Notes: generated from the sequence alone by a model not told the origin. DNA of 64,000 bases from Candidatus Propionivibrio dominans (GCA_016709335.1 JADJNC010000025.1:16018-80017), one strand, 5' to 3'. Shown: positions 53,040 through 63,905, counted from the stretch's first letter. Translations and numbers: made by a program.

Positions 53040-53992
53040 CCCGGCTTTGCTCTGGATTTTCCTGCTGATCCAGCTTTTACGCCGGATGAAACCATCCCCA
53101 ACTCCAGCACGTCGGCTTCCGGGCGTTTCAGGAGGGTTTTCAGCAGCGGCGGTTCAAAGTGGCGCTGCACCGTTATGGCGTAAAAGTTTTCATTGAGCTG
53201 CGGTACAACACAGTATTCCTCAAGTTGCCCGTTGCGCAGCTCATCCTGAACCACCACTCTGGGCAGCAGTGCGACACTGTCTGAGTCCCTGGCCAGCAGC
53301 CGTAACATGGCCATGTCATCGACCTCGGCTTGAGCGTGGTAGCGCAGGCCAAGTTGTTCGCACAAGAGATCAAAGCCGGCGCGAATATCGCTGGCGCGGC
53401 TCGGCAGTAGCAAGGGCACCTCAGCAAGCTCCTGCGGAAAGCGGAAGGCTTTGCCGCGCGCCCGTTTTTTCCCCACCAGACTCACCGGCTGGCGTGCAAT
53501 TCGATGGCAGCGCCAGGGATGATCAGAATCGCTGTGGACGCGCTGGTTGGAAAGCACCAGGTCGAGCTTGTGTATGGAAAGACTGGCCAGCAACTCATCG
53601 AGGCTGCCCGACTGCAGCACTAACGCGACGTCGGATTGCGAGAGCAGCGGCTTGATGAAATTTTCCTGGAAGTTGCGCGACAGCGTGGCCACGCCGCCAA
53701 TGCGCAAAACCTGTCGCTCGCGGCGCGTGCCATCGCGCAGCAGCGAGGTCAGTTCATTGCCCGTCGCAAAAATCGTTTCGGCATAGGTCAGCGCCAACCG
53801 GCCCGCTTCGGTCAATTGCAGGGCGCGGCCCGCGCGCGCGAACAGGGTCTGGCCGAGCTGATCCTCCAACTGCCTGATCTGTGTCGACAGTGCGGACTGC
53901 GACACATGCAACTGCGCTGCCGCGCGTGTCAGATTGCCTTCCCTGGCGACGGCCCAGAAATAGCGCAGATGGTGATAGTTCAGGCGGGACAT
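53036..53992 (-). CDS. LysR-family transcriptional regulator (NhaR-like)
   Basis: 318 aa from ATG 53992. The winged helix-turn-helix MSRLNYHHLRYFWAVAREGN and LTRAAAQLHVSQSALSTQIR is closest to NhaR-type regulators, followed by a periplasmic-binding-like effector domain. The inducer is unknown. It is divergent from dabB, so control of inorganic-carbon uptake is likely. A 7-8-7 inverted repeat 50 bp upstream could be its operator. The stop TAG belongs to the mobile element, so the last residues (GKSRAKPG) may be altered by insertion. Confidence 0.9.
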   Translation of the reverse strand: MSRLNYHHLRYFWAVAREGNLTRAAAQLHVSQSALSTQIRQLEDQLGQTLFARAGRALQLTEAGRLALTYAETIFATGNELTSLLRDGTRRERQVLRIGGVATLSRNFQENFIKPLLSQSDVALVLQSGSLDELLASLSIHKLDLVLSNQRVHSDSDHPWRCHRIARQPVSLVGKKRARGKAFRFPQELAEVPLLLPSRASDIRAGFDLLCEQLGLRYHAQAEVDDMAMLRLLARDSDSVALLPRVVVQDELRNGQLEEYCVVPQLNENFYAITVQRHFEPPLLKTLLKRPEADVLELGMVSSGVKAGSAGKSRAKPG

Positions 53993-54041
53993 GGGCAAGG
54001 CGAAAACTTCATTCGTTTTTATAAAACATATTGTAGCGATG

Positions 54042-54063
54042 GATGAATATTACAGAATTCATC
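54042..54063. promoter_or_regulatory. Candidate LysR-type operator
   Basis: GATGAAT (54042-54048), 8 nt, ATTCATC (54057-54063): a perfect 7-bp dyad containing a T-N11-A core. It lies 50 bp upstream of the LysR ATG and 246 bp before dabB. The rest of the 53993-54308 gap shows no gene; AT-rich TTTTATAAAACATATTG at about 54016-54033 may be promoter sequence. Confidence 0.5.
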
Positions 54064-54308
54064 AGCTCGCGCAAAGTTGCGCCCATCGGTCACACGCTGG
54101 CAATGCGTGCGCTGGTCTGGCTGGACTTGGCGCCTGCGAGCGTATCAAGTCCTGCCGCGCCGCCTCGGGTGCCGGGTCACGCACGCTTCTCTCCCGGCGT
54201 TCCCTGATCATTCTGTTTAATGGAACTAAAAGAAACAAATATTGAATTTTACAAAAGTCTGCAGCTTTGTCACAGTGCCACAGCCGACCAACCAAACGAG
54301 GACCCCTG

Positions 54309-55952
54309 ATGGAAACAATGCTCGCCGACTTGCCGCCCCTGCGCCTTGCCCTGCTGTGCACGGTGCCGCTCCTTTTCGTTCTCGCTGCCGTGCCGGCCAT
54401 GACGACGAGTGCGCCGGATTCTCTGGATTCTCCGTGGCGCTGGTCACGCGTCGGCGCGGCGCTGGCGCTCGCCGCTTCGCTTGCCTCGCTCGCCTGGCTG
54501 ATTGTCGGCGGCCCCGGAGTCTGGCACGGGCCGGCTCTGGCGGGCGCCGACGCGGGCGTCCATCTCAGCCTGCGCAGCGATGCGCTGGCCAACATCATGC
54601 TGGTGCTGGTGTGCTTCATCGGCTGGGTCATCGTCGGCTACTCGCAATCGTATCTCGGCGGCCAGCGCGGCCAGCCGCGCTACATCCGCAGCCTGCTGCT
54701 GACGCTCGCCGCGGTGAGCGTGCTGGTGCTGTCAAACAACCTGCTGCTGCTGGTGCTGGCCTGGATCGGTACCAGCCTGGCGCTGCATGCCCTGCTGACC
54801 TTCTTCGACCAGCGGCCGCAGGCGCTGATCGCGGCACACAAGAAGTTCCTCGCCAGCCGGGTGGCCGACGTGTGCATGCTGGGCGCCATCGCCATCGTCT
54901 GGTCGCAGCTCGGCACGCTCGAGATCGATCAGGCGATCGCCGCCGCGCGGGCGCTCCCCGAGTACTCCGGCGGCTTGCAGGCGGCCGCAGTGCTGTTCGT
55001 GATCGGCGCGCTGGTCAAGTGCGCACAACTGCCGGTGCATGGCTGGCTGATCCAGGTGATGGAGGCGCCTACGCCGGTTTCGGCGCTGCTGCATGCGGGT
55101 GTGGTCAACCTCGGTGGTTTCGTGCTGATCCGCCTCGGCACCCTGGTCGCCGACGTGCCGCTCGCGCAGGCATTGCTGGTCGTGGTCGGCGGCATCACGG
55201 CCGTCGTCGCGGCAGCAACGATGATGACCCGCATCAGCATCAAGGTGGCGCTGGCCTGGTCCACCTGCGCGCAGATGGGCTTCATGCTCATGCAATGCGG
55301 CCTCGGCCTCTACGATCTTGCACTGCTGCACATCGTCGCCCACTCGCTGTACAAGGCGCATGCCTTCCTTACCGCCGGTACCGCCGTGGAGCAGAACCGT
55401 CTGCAGCAGATGACCACGCCCCTGCCACCGCTGAGCGGCATGGCCTGGCTGGCCAGCGCCGTCGTCGGTGTCGGCATCGTCGCTGCGGCGGCGCTGGCCT
55501 GGGGAATTCGCCCAACCGACGCGCCGGCGTTGTGGGCGGTGAGCGCGATCCTCGCGCTGGCTCTGGCGCCGCTGCTGGCCGGGCCGCTGCTGCGTGCCGG
55601 CGGCACGTGGATCATCGCCGGAGTCGCCGGGGCTTTCGCCGTCACGCTGGCCTACTTCGGTCTGCACCTGCTGTTCAAGCAGTGGCTGGGCGCGCCAGCC
55701 GCCGCGAACATCGGCCTGGTGGCCTGGGTGATCGGCTGCTTCGTGGTGCTGTTCATTGTCCAGGGTGCGGTACGCGCCCGGCCCCAGGGCACGCTGGCAC
55801 GCAAGCTTTACCCGTGGCTGTTCGCCGGCTTGTACCTCGATGAAGTGTTCACGCGCCTGACCTTCCGCGTGTGGCCCGCTCGCCTGCCGGCCAAGCCCGC
55901 CGCAGCGCAACCCATCCTTCCCGCCGAAATACATATCTCTGGAGCCCTCTGA
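54309..55952 (+). CDS. dabB: DabB, proton-conducting-type membrane subunit of inorganic carbon transporter
   Basis: NuoL/MrpA-family membrane protein of 547 aa with about 14 helices, paired with DabA (DUF2309) in energy-coupled CO2/bicarbonate uptake. It keeps the antiporter-like core: VLAWIGTSLALHALLTFF, the HKKFLASRVAD lysine region, CAQLPVHGWLIQVMEAPTPV with VSALLHAGVVNLGGF, and HIVAHSLYKAHAFLTAG. ATG 54309 was chosen (METMLADLPPLRLALLCTVP). dabA starts at the last base of its stop codon. Confidence 0.92.
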   Translation: METMLADLPPLRLALLCTVPLLFVLAAVPAMTTSAPDSLDSPWRWSRVGAALALAASLASLAWLIVGGPGVWHGPALAGADAGVHLSLRSDALANIMLVLVCFIGWVIVGYSQSYLGGQRGQPRYIRSLLLTLAAVSVLVLSNNLLLLVLAWIGTSLALHALLTFFDQRPQALIAAHKKFLASRVADVCMLGAIAIVWSQLGTLEIDQAIAAARALPEYSGGLQAAAVLFVIGALVKCAQLPVHGWLIQVMEAPTPVSALLHAGVVNLGGFVLIRLGTLVADVPLAQALLVVVGGITAVVAAATMMTRISIKVALAWSTCAQMGFMLMQCGLGLYDLALLHIVAHSLYKAHAFLTAGTAVEQNRLQQMTTPLPPLSGMAWLASAVVGVGIVAAAALAWGIRPTDAPALWAVSAILALALAPLLAGPLLRAGGTWIIAGVAGAFAVTLAYFGLHLLFKQWLGAPAAANIGLVAWVIGCFVVLFIVQGAVRARPQGTLARKLYPWLFAGLYLDEVFTRLTFRVWPARLPAKPAAAQPILPAEIHISGAL

Positions 55953-58436
55953 TGAACGCTGTGACCGAAGTTTCGACCCGGGCGACACCCTCCGCCCTCA
56001 GACCATTGATCGACGCTGCGTGCGGCCGTATTGCCCCCACCTGGCCGCTGGATCGCTTCATCGCGGTCAACCCCTACTGGGGACACCTGCAGCGGCCGAT
56101 CGCGAACGCCTCGGCCAACCTCGCCGCGCTGGTGGGCAGCCCGATGCTGATGCCGAGAAGCTGGTACCAGGAACACTGGCAGGCGGGCCGCATCAGCAAA
56201 GCCCATCTCAGGGAGGCCATCGAGGCCAGCGGAGCCAACTGCACGGTGGAGGAACTGGTGGCGAGCCTGAGCGCGACCCCGACCTTTCCGGGACGCCTGC
56301 CGCTGGCGACGGATCTGCTCGACGCCCGCCGCGACACCTGCCACCACATGGCCTGGCGCGACTATGTCACGCATCACGTGAGCCAGGGCACGGCCGCCTA
56401 CTTCGACCAGGGCCAGGCGGCCTGGGGACCTGACCACAGCGGCGGCCTCTACGCGAGCTGGCGCCGGCAGTCGGAGCACGACTTCGGCCCGGCGATGCTG
56501 ATGGGCTACCATGGCTTCAGCCAGCGGCTGCGCACGCTGCCCGCCGACCCGATGGCGCTGATCGAAGCCGCCATTCCTGCGCTGCGCATACCTGTGGAAG
56601 GGCGCGAGGCGTACTTCACCGCGCTGCTGATGAGCATCAACGGCTGGTCGTCCTGGTGTGCCTACCAGCGCTGGCAGGCTCGGCTCGCCAAACGCGATGA
56701 CGAGCATATCGTGCACCTGCTGGCCATTCGCCTGGCTTGGGAGTTGCTGCTGCATGAGGGTTACCCCGAGGCCGGGGTGGCCGCAGGTCTGGCTTTCGCC
56801 TGGCGCGGAGCAGAAGGCGTGGTCTCCCACATACAGGCCGCGCAGAGCCGCGACTGGCTGTGGCAAGCGGCGCTCGAGCGTGCCTACCAGGAACCGCTAG
56901 CCAGGAGCTTGATGGCGGGCGCTCCACAGCCCGCCGTAGTAGAGACGACACCGGCCGTGCAGGCCGTGTTCTGCATCGACGTGCGCTCCGAGGTCTACCG
57001 CCGCGCGCTGGAGGCAAGCAGCACAGGCAAGGTTCAGACCATGGGCTTCGCCGGCTTCTTCGCCCTGTTCATCGAGTACCGGCCGCTCGGCAGCGAGATG
57101 GTGCGACCGCAGTTGCCCGGCCTGCTTCACCCGGCGCTGTGCGTCACTGACGAATGCGATTCGCACGCACACACCGAGGAGCTGGCCAGGCGACGCAAGA
57201 AGTACCTGCTGATGCGCCAGCAGTGGCAGACTTTCCGCAGTGGGCCGGGTCTACGTTCTCCTTCGTCGAAGCCTGCGGGCTGCTCTATGCCGGCAAGCTG
57301 CTCAAGAATCGCCTCGGCGGCGAAAGGAATCGCGCGCCCGTGGAGCAGGCTGGACTGCCTGCGGCGGAGCGCCGGACGCTGCGTCCGCATTTCTCCAGCA
57401 GCGGCGGGCCGGACGTCGAAGCGCGCGTCAACATGGCGGCCACGGCGCTGGGCGCGATGGGCCTTTCCACCGGCTATGCCCGCGTGATCCTGCTCGCCGG
57501 GCACGGCAGCACCAGCGCCAACAATCCGCATGCTGCTGGACTCGACTGCGGCGCCTGCGGCGGGCAGACAGGTGAGGTCAATTCGCGCGCGCTGGCGGCT
57601 TTGCTGAACGAGCCGGCGGTGCGCAAGGGCTTGCAGCAGCGCGGGCTGGACATTCCCGAAAGCACGATCTTCGTCGGTGGTCTGCACAACACCACCACCG
57701 ACGAAGTGCAGCTCTACGACACCGATCTCGTGCCCGCGAGTCATGCGCAGGATATCGAGGCGCTACGCGGCTGGCTCGGCGAAGCAGGCCAGCGCGCGCG
57801 CGCCGAACGCGCCGCATTGCTGGGTCTCGCGAGCCAGCTCGACTCACCCGCCGCGCTCCATGAGTCCATCAAGTCGCGCACCAGCGACTGGGCGCAGGTG
57901 CGGCCCGAATGGGGTCTCGCCGGCTGTGCCGCCTTTGTCGTCGCACCGCGCAGCCGCAGCCAGCACATGAATCTCGCCGGCCGCAGCTTCCTGCACGACT
58001 ACCGGTGGGAACGCGACCCCGGCTTCAAGGTGCTGGAGCTGATCATGACCGCGCCGATGGTGGTGACCAACTGGATCAACATGCAGTACTACGCCTCCAC
58101 GGTGGACAACCAGCTCTATGGAAGCGGCGACAAGGTACTGCACAACGTGGTGGGCGGCGACGTCGGCGTGTTCGAGGGCAACGGCGGCGACCTGCGCATC
58201 GGCCTGCCGATGCAGTCGATCCACGACGGCGAGCGCTTCGTACTGCGCCGCTGCGCCTGTCGGTGTTCATCGAGGCGCCGCGCCAGGAGATCGACCAGAT
58301 CATCGACAGGCATGCCGTCGTCAAGCAGCTCGTTGACAACGAGTGGCTATTTCTGTTTCACATCGAGCCGGCCGGAACGACGGTCTCGCGCTATCGCCCC
58401 GGCGGCACCTGGCACGCAGTCAAGGCAGGGCAATGA
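55952..58436 (+). pseudogene. dabA: DabA (DUF2309) carbonic-anhydrase-like subunit, two frameshifts
   Basis: Zn-dependent beta-carbonic-anhydrase-like subunit. The N-terminal RFIAVNPYWGHLQRPI and zinc-site residues are present: VFCIDVRSE (Cys, Asp near 341/343), [13 protein letters not shown] (His near 514) and GLDCGACGG (Cys near 530). Two one-base losses break it: at about 57238-57246 (after WQTFRS, continuing [17 protein letters not shown]) and at about 58236-58250 (after IHDGERFV, continuing [16 protein letters not shown]). The reading ends at TGA 58436. With both corrected it would be about 828 aa, normal for the family. All ligands survive, so base errors are as likely as inactivation. 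Confidence 0.9.
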
Positions 58437-58515
58437 CTGCGTGCTGGCCAAAAACGCCACCTGCATCGTCGCGCTACGCACGAGGAGCAAACACTTGAAT
58501 CGGGTTGCGTGCAGC

Positions 58516-59358
58516 ATGGACACTTATGCCGGCCGCCCGGTCGCGCTGCTCACCCAGCACGGCAAGGAGCAAGTCCTGGCGCAGCCGCTGGAGAGAGCGC
58601 TCGGCTGCCGGGTACAGCTCGTTACCGGCTACGACACCGATCAGTTGGGAAGCTTCACTCGCGAGATCCCGCGCGCCGGATCGCAGCTCGGTGCCGCGCG
58701 CAAAAAAGCCCGCATCGGTATGCAGCGGTCCGGACTGCCACTGGGACTGGCCAGTGAAGGCAGCTTCGGGCCGGATCCGTTTTCCGGACTATTCCCCTGG
58801 AACACTGAGATTCTGCTCTGGCTCGACGACGAGCGCGAACTCGAGGTCATTGGCGTCGCGCAGGGCAAGGCAAATTTTTCCCACCTGCTGGCGCCGGAGT
58901 GGTCGGCGGTTGAGGCGTTCGCAAAACAGGTGCGCTTTCCTCAACAGCATCTGGTACTGCGCCCGGACGGCGAACAGGACGTGCGCATATGCAAGGGGAT
59001 CAGCACCTGGGAAGATCTGCACGCAGCCTTTTCCTGTGCGCTGGCAGATTCGGCCAATGGTCTCGTCTTTGTCGAGACAGACGGGCGCGCCCATGCCAAT
59101 CCGGCACGCATGGAAACCATTGGTCGCGCTGGCGAGGATCTGGCCAGAAAGTTATGCAGTCCCTGTCCGGCCTGCGCAACTCCGGGGTTCTGGATCGTCG
59201 AGCGTGTCGGCGGTTTGCCGTGTCATGAGTGCGGTGCGCCGACCGGCGAGATTCTTTACGAAGTTCATGGCTGTCTGAAGTGCGCGTATCGTGTCAATCA
59301 CCTGCGCAACGACCCGCCGTATGCCGACCCGGGTCGCTGCGACAACTGCAATCCATGA
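58516..59358 (+). CDS. Cysteine-rich hypothetical protein, possibly DUF6671-like
   Basis: 280 aa from ATG 58516 ([20 protein letters not shown]). The central part has [16 protein letters not shown] and [21 protein letters not shown]. The C-terminal 80 residues contain [38 protein letters not shown] and CDNCNP: paired CxxC motifs of a double zinc ribbon. I recall this arrangement from DUF6671 proteins but cannot confirm it. It lies 79 bp after dabA on the same strand; whether it belongs to that operon is uncertain. Confidence 0.75.
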   Translation: MDTYAGRPVALLTQHGKEQVLAQPLERALGCRVQLVTGYDTDQLGSFTREIPRAGSQLGAARKKARIGMQRSGLPLGLASEGSFGPDPFSGLFPWNTEILLWLDDERELEVIGVAQGKANFSHLLAPEWSAVEAFAKQVRFPQQHLVLRPDGEQDVRICKGISTWEDLHAAFSCALADSANGLVFVETDGRAHANPARMETIGRAGEDLARKLCSPCPACATPGFWIVERVGGLPCHECGAPTGEILYEVHGCLKCAYRVNHLRNDPPYADPGRCDNCNP

Positions 59359-59464
59359 CTCGTCAAAGCAGGCTATCATCGAGTTCCGAACCTGATTGCC
59401 GCAACGCCTGCTGAACAGTCGGGGCCGGATTTTTCTCGAACGCCACGCCATCAGGAGCCCGCTC

Positions 59465-61144
59465 ATGGCCGACAACCACCGAAGTCGCACGATTACCGCC
59501 GGACTTGCCCGTACACCCAACCGCGCCATGTTGCGCGCGGTCGGCTTCACTGACGCCGACTTCGACAAGCCGATTGTCGGCATTGCCAACGGCTATTCGA
59601 CCATCACTCCCTGCAACAGCGGCCTCGATGTGCTGGCACGACGCGCTGAAACGGCATTGAAGGCTGCCGGTGCCATGCCCCAGGTGTTCGGCACGATTAC
59701 CATCTCGGACGGCATCTCGATGGGCACCGAAGGAATGAAATGCTCGCTCGTATCGCGCGAGGTCATCGCCGATTCGATCGAGACCGTTTGTCTCGGCCAG
59801 AGCCTTGACGGCGTTCTGGCGCTGGGTGGTTGCGACAAGAACATGCCGGGCGCGATGATCGCCATCGCACGATTGAATATCCCTGCCATTTTCGTCTATG
59901 GCGGCACCATCAAGCCGGGGCACTGGAAGGGACAGGATCTGACCATCGTCTCGGCCTTCGAGGCGGTCGGGCAGCATGCGGCCGGCACGCTGGCGGCGGA
60001 GGATCTGCTCGCCATCGAACGCAATGCCTGCCCCGGCAGCGGTTCCTGCGGCGGCATGTATACGGCCAACACCATGTCCTCGGCCTTCGAAGCGCTCGGC
60101 ATGAGCCTGCCGGGCTCGTCAACAATGGCCGCCGAGGACACTGAAACGGCCGCTTCCAGCGCCGCTTCGGCGCAGGCGCTGATGGCCGCGATTCGTTCCG
60201 GACGGCGCCCGCGCGACATCATCACGCGCGCCAGCATCGAGAACGCCGTTGCCGTGATCATGGCGGTCGGGGGTTCGACCAACGCGGTGCTGCACTTCCT
60301 GGCCATCGCCGATGCCGCCGGCGTCAAGTGGAGCCTCGATGATTTCGAGCGGGTACGCCGCAAGGTGCCGGTCATCTGCGATCTGAAACCCTCGGGGCGC
60401 TATGTCGCGACCGATCTGCACCGAGCCGGCGGTATTCCGCAGGTGATGAAAACGCTGCTCGAACACAAACTGCTCGACGGCGAGTGCATGACGATCAGCG
60501 GGCAAACCATCGCCGAGACCCTGGCGCATATCCCCGCCGCCCCCCGGCCCGGTCAGGAGGTGATCCGGCCGTTCGCGACGCCGCTCTATGCACAGGGCCA
60601 CCTGGCGATCCTGCGTGGCAATCTTGCTAGCGAAGGCTGCGTGGCCAAGATCACGGGACTGGCCAATCCGGTCATTACCGGCCCGGCGCGAGTCTTCGAT
60701 TCCGAGGAGGAGGCGCTCGCGGCAATCCTGGCCGACCGCATCCGTTCCGGTGATGTGCTGGTCATCCGCTACGAAGGGCCGAAAGGCGGCCCCGGCATGC
60801 GCGAGATGCTGGCGCCGACAGCGGCGATTATCGGCAAGGGTCTTGGCAAATCGGTCGGCCTGATCACCGACGGACGCTTCTCCGGCGGTACCTGGGGCAT
60901 GGTCGTTGGGCATGTCGCTCCCGAGGCGGCGGTCGGCGGAACGATAGCGCTGGTCGAGGAGGGCGATGCGATCACCATCGACGCGCACCGCCTGCTGATC
61001 CAGCTCGAAGTTGCCGAGTCTGAAATCGCCCGCCGGCGCGCAGCATGGTCTCCTCCGGAGCCGCGCTATACCCGCGGCGTTCTGGCCAAATACGCCAGAC
61101 AGGTGGGCAGCGCCAGTCTGGGCGCGATTACCGATGCCTCCTGA
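59465..61144 (+). CDS. ilvD: Dihydroxy-acid dehydratase
   Basis: Fe-S enzyme dehydrating dihydroxyacids in isoleucine and valine synthesis. Cluster cysteines are in [16 protein letters not shown] and [31 protein letters not shown] and [23 protein letters not shown] are conserved. The 559-aa size and three Cys pattern resemble 2Fe-2S type enzymes. ATG 59465 ([20 protein letters not shown]) was chosen over an in-frame codon at 59396. Confidence 0.96.
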   Translation: MADNHRSRTITAGLARTPNRAMLRAVGFTDADFDKPIVGIANGYSTITPCNSGLDVLARRAETALKAAGAMPQVFGTITISDGISMGTEGMKCSLVSREVIADSIETVCLGQSLDGVLALGGCDKNMPGAMIAIARLNIPAIFVYGGTIKPGHWKGQDLTIVSAFEAVGQHAAGTLAAEDLLAIERNACPGSGSCGGMYTANTMSSAFEALGMSLPGSSTMAAEDTETAASSAASAQALMAAIRSGRRPRDIITRASIENAVAVIMAVGGSTNAVLHFLAIADAAGVKWSLDDFERVRRKVPVICDLKPSGRYVATDLHRAGGIPQVMKTLLEHKLLDGECMTISGQTIAETLAHIPAAPRPGQEVIRPFATPLYAQGHLAILRGNLASEGCVAKITGLANPVITGPARVFDSEEEALAAILADRIRSGDVLVIRYEGPKGGPGMREMLAPTAAIIGKGLGKSVGLITDGRFSGGTWGMVVGHVAPEAAVGGTIALVEEGDAITIDAHRLLIQLEVAESEIARRRAAWSPPEPRYTRGVLAKYARQVGSASLGAITDAS

Positions 61145-61184
61145 AATTTTGACGGCAAATCGAGAATCCAGCGCATTGAATGCG

Positions 61185-62519
61185 CTATGCGGTGCCCGCA
61201 TCGGAGTCCCGACCCATGCGGCGGCGTGCGCGTCGTAAAATCAACAAACCGGCCAGGGCAAGAACCGGAACCGCAGCGCCGATGACCAGATCGGGCGAGA
61301 TCGGCAGGCCGAGGGTCTTCAGCGCCTTCGCACCGTAGCCGAGCAGGCCCGTCAGGTAGTAAACGATGGCAGCCAGCGACAGCCCCTCGACGGTCTGCTG
61401 CAGTTTGAGCTGCAACGCAGCGCGGCGCGCGGTGGCGGCCAGCAGTTCCTGGTTCTGTCGCTCGCGAACGATGTTCACCCGGGTCGATAACAGGTTGCTG
61501 GCCTGCGCCACCCGGTCAGACAGGTCGCCCAGCCGCTGCGACACCGTGGCACAGGTGGCCATCGCCGGGCTCAGACGCCGGGTCATGAACTCGTCGAAAT
61601 TCTGCAGGCCGCGGATTGGCTGTTCACGCAATTCGCCAATGCGCGTGGTGATCAGCGCATGGTAGGCGCGGCTGGCACCAAAGCGAAACTGGCTGGCAGC
61701 CAGTGCGCTTTCCACCTCGGTAGCCAGCGCCGTCAGCCGATGCAGCAAATCCTCGTCCTCGCTGGCGTCGCGGGCAATGCGTTCGATCAACCCGACCAGC
61801 GTACGCTCGATCGTCATCAGCCGTGGCCACAGCTCACGTGCTACCGGCAGCGCCAGCAGTGCCATCATGCGGTAGGCCTCGATCTCGAACAGCCGCTGCA
61901 GCATCCGGCCAGCCGAGCGCGCGGTCATGTCCCTGTCCTGGAGCAGAAAGCGGGCAAAGCCGTCGTCATGGATCACGAAATCGGTGAACGCCAGGCCGGC
62001 GCCGTCACCGATGCGCGAACCGACCACCATGTTCTGTCCGAAATGGGTGGACAACTGTTCGGCCGTGGGTATTGCTGCGGCGCCATCGGGTTGCACCTCG
62101 GCCACCACCAGTTTGGCGTGGGCGGCGAACACTGTCTGCCCCGGCACGGCGGCCAGCCAGCCCGGCGGCAGCAGCGCGACTACCGGCTCGCTGAAGGGCC
62201 TGGGGCTAAGCCCATCAGTAAAAAAGGTGTAGCTCGAAAATTCGCCATGGCGCTCCCACTTCAGGCGCAGCACACCCAGCGCTGCGGACCAGTGCGTGGC
62301 GTGCTCGGGTGGCGGTTCAATCCCCTGGCTGGCGCACAGTGTGGCAATGTGCGCCAGCTCCGCATCCAGTGCCTCGGCATCGATGCGCACTGCCACATAG
62401 GTAGCACGGCACGGTGCCGAGAGCGGCTCCGGAGCCCTCGCCAGAACCTCGGCGGCGAGCAATGCGCGCTGTGGATGGTCGGGCGGCAGCAGTTTTTCCG
62501 GCAAGGGAAGGAAACTCAA
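61185..62519 (-). CDS. DUF3422 family membrane-associated protein
   Basis: 444 aa. The N-terminal soluble domain includes FLPLPEKLLPPDHPQRALLA, LKWERHGEFSSYTFF and GFARFLLQD; a helical/coiled-coil middle follows (SQRLGDLSDRVAQASNLLST, RVNIVRERQNQELLA). Two C-terminal hydrophobic segments lie around residues 375-395 and 407-427 (LSLAAIVYYLTGLLGYGAKAL; VIGAAVPVLALAGLLIL). No function is known. The order beside corA may indicate a membrane/ion role but is only positional. Confidence 0.88.
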   Translation of the reverse strand: MSFLPLPEKLLPPDHPQRALLAAEVLARAPEPLSAPCRATYVAVRIDAEALDAELAHIATLCASQGIEPPPEHATHWSAALGVLRLKWERHGEFSSYTFFTDGLSPRPFSEPVVALLPPGWLAAVPGQTVFAAHAKLVVAEVQPDGAAAIPTAEQLSTHFGQNMVVGSRIGDGAGLAFTDFVIHDDGFARFLLQDRDMTARSAGRMLQRLFEIEAYRMMALLALPVARELWPRLMTIERTLVGLIERIARDASEDEDLLHRLTALATEVESALAASQFRFGASRAYHALITTRIGELREQPIRGLQNFDEFMTRRLSPAMATCATVSQRLGDLSDRVAQASNLLSTRVNIVRERQNQELLAATARRAALQLKLQQTVEGLSLAAIVYYLTGLLGYGAKALKTLGLPISPDLVIGAAVPVLALAGLLILRRARRRMGRDSDAGTA

Positions 62520-62603
62520 TGGAACCTCCGGGATAGGACGTATTCGCTACTTGGGCCAAAGCATACTGCATCACTCCATGATCTGTCGCTGCTCGGTTTC
62601 CGA

Positions 62604-63905
62604 CTAGCGCAGCCAGCCCTTTTTCCTGAAGAACCAGAATGGAACGACGATGGAAATGAACATCAGCACCAATGAAAACGGGTAACCATAATCCCAGTCA
62701 AGCTCGGGAAAGCCCACCTTGAAGTTCATGCCGTAAATGCTGGCAATCAGCGTCGGCGGCAGCATGGCGACCGAGGCCACGGAAAATATCTTGATGATCT
62801 TGTTCTGGTTGATGTTGATGAAACCGACCGTGGCATCCATCAGGAAGTTGATCTTCCCGAACAGGAACGAGGTGTGCCCGTCGAGCGATTCGATGTCGCG
62901 CAGAATCTGTCGCGCATCTTCCAGTTGATCGGCGTTGAGGAACTTGCCACGGGTCAGGAAGGAAACCGCGCGCCGGGTGTCATGAACGTTGCGCCGGATG
63001 CGCCCGTTGAGGTCTTCCTCGCGGGCGATGTCGGCGAGAATCTTGGCCGCTTCAGTGTCGGTGATTTCGGTTCCCAGCACATGCTTGCTGACATCTTCCA
63101 GTGCCGCATAAACATCCTCCAGTGCATCGGCCGAATATTCAGCATCGGCAGCATAAAGGTCGAGCAGAACATCCTTGCCGTCGGTAACGTAACCGGGTTG
63201 CGTACGGGCACGCAGACGCTGCAGGCGGAAGACCGGCAGTTCTTCAGTGCGCACGGTGAACAGGATATCGCGGTGCAGAATCAGCGCTACCGCCACGTTG
63301 CGCGACCCCTCCTTGCTGTCGAGCAGGAAGTCGGAATGCAGGTGAATTTCATTGTTGTCCTCGACGTAGAAGCGCGCGCTCGCCTCGAGGTCGGTCAGGT
63401 TGCTCGGATTCGGAAGCTGGACATCGAAAAACCGGCCAACCCAGACCCGGATTTCCGGCGTCGGAGCCACCAAATCGACCCAGATCGGCTTCAGGCTTTT
63501 CAGGTCGTAGGGGGTATGGACGCTGATCTGGCTGAGCCGGCCATTACGCAGCTCGAAGGCACTGACCGTTGTTTTTTCGTTTCGGTAATGCGTGTCGCCG
63601 ATCAGGTCCTGGCGCACTTCGTCGGAAAGAATTTCAAGGATCGATTCACCGCGTTCCTCGCGCACCTCGTACCAGACCAGCAGGCGATCTTCAGGCGCCA
63701 GCGCTTCAATGATCCCGGCAATCTCGACCAGAGGAATGCGCTCCAGCAGGGAGCGCAGCCCGGCCAGATGTTGTTTGTGCACCACGCCTTCAACGAGATC
63801 ATGGCGCGGCATATCCTGACGATGAACGAGATCCTCCACCAGCTTGTGCTTGGCAAGCATGGCTCTAACATGACCCAGGTTATCCAGGATTTTTTCTTCA
63901 CTCAT
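62604..63905 (-). CDS. corA: CorA-type Mg2+/Co2+ transporter with MgtE-N-like N-terminal region
   Basis: 433 aa. The C-terminus has the two CorA helices with the signature IYGMNFKVGFPELDWDYGYP between them, preceded by the long stalk helix containing NINQNKIIKIFSVASVAMLPP. The first 130 residues resemble the helical MgtE N domain (LAGLRSLLERIPLVEIAGII, EALAPEDRLLVWYEVREERG, EILSDEVRQDLI). This extension is absent from short CorA proteins and may serve magnesium sensing. ATG 63905 starts MSEEKILDNLGHV. The remaining 63906-64000 shows nothing clear. Confidence 0.93.
   Translation of the reverse strand: MSEEKILDNLGHVRAMLAKHKLVEDLVHRQDMPRHDLVEGVVHKQHLAGLRSLLERIPLVEIAGIIEALAPEDRLLVWYEVREERGESILEILSDEVRQDLIGDTHYRNEKTTVSAFELRNGRLSQISVHTPYDLKSLKPIWVDLVAPTPEIRVWVGRFFDVQLPNPSNLTDLEASARFYVEDNNEIHLHSDFLLDSKEGSRNVAVALILHRDILFTVRTEELPVFRLQRLRARTQPGYVTDGKDVLLDLYAADAEYSADALEDVYAALEDVSKHVLGTEITDTEAAKILADIAREEDLNGRIRRNVHDTRRAVSFLTRGKFLNADQLEDARQILRDIESLDGHTSFLFGKINFLMDATVGFININQNKIIKIFSVASVAMLPPTLIASIYGMNFKVGFPELDWDYGYPFSLVLMFISIVVPFWFFRKKGWLR

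Noticed and set aside
54242..55843. 533-aa Arg/Ala-rich frame overlapping dabB
   Set aside because: Low-complexity composition and out of frame with the conserved membrane protein.
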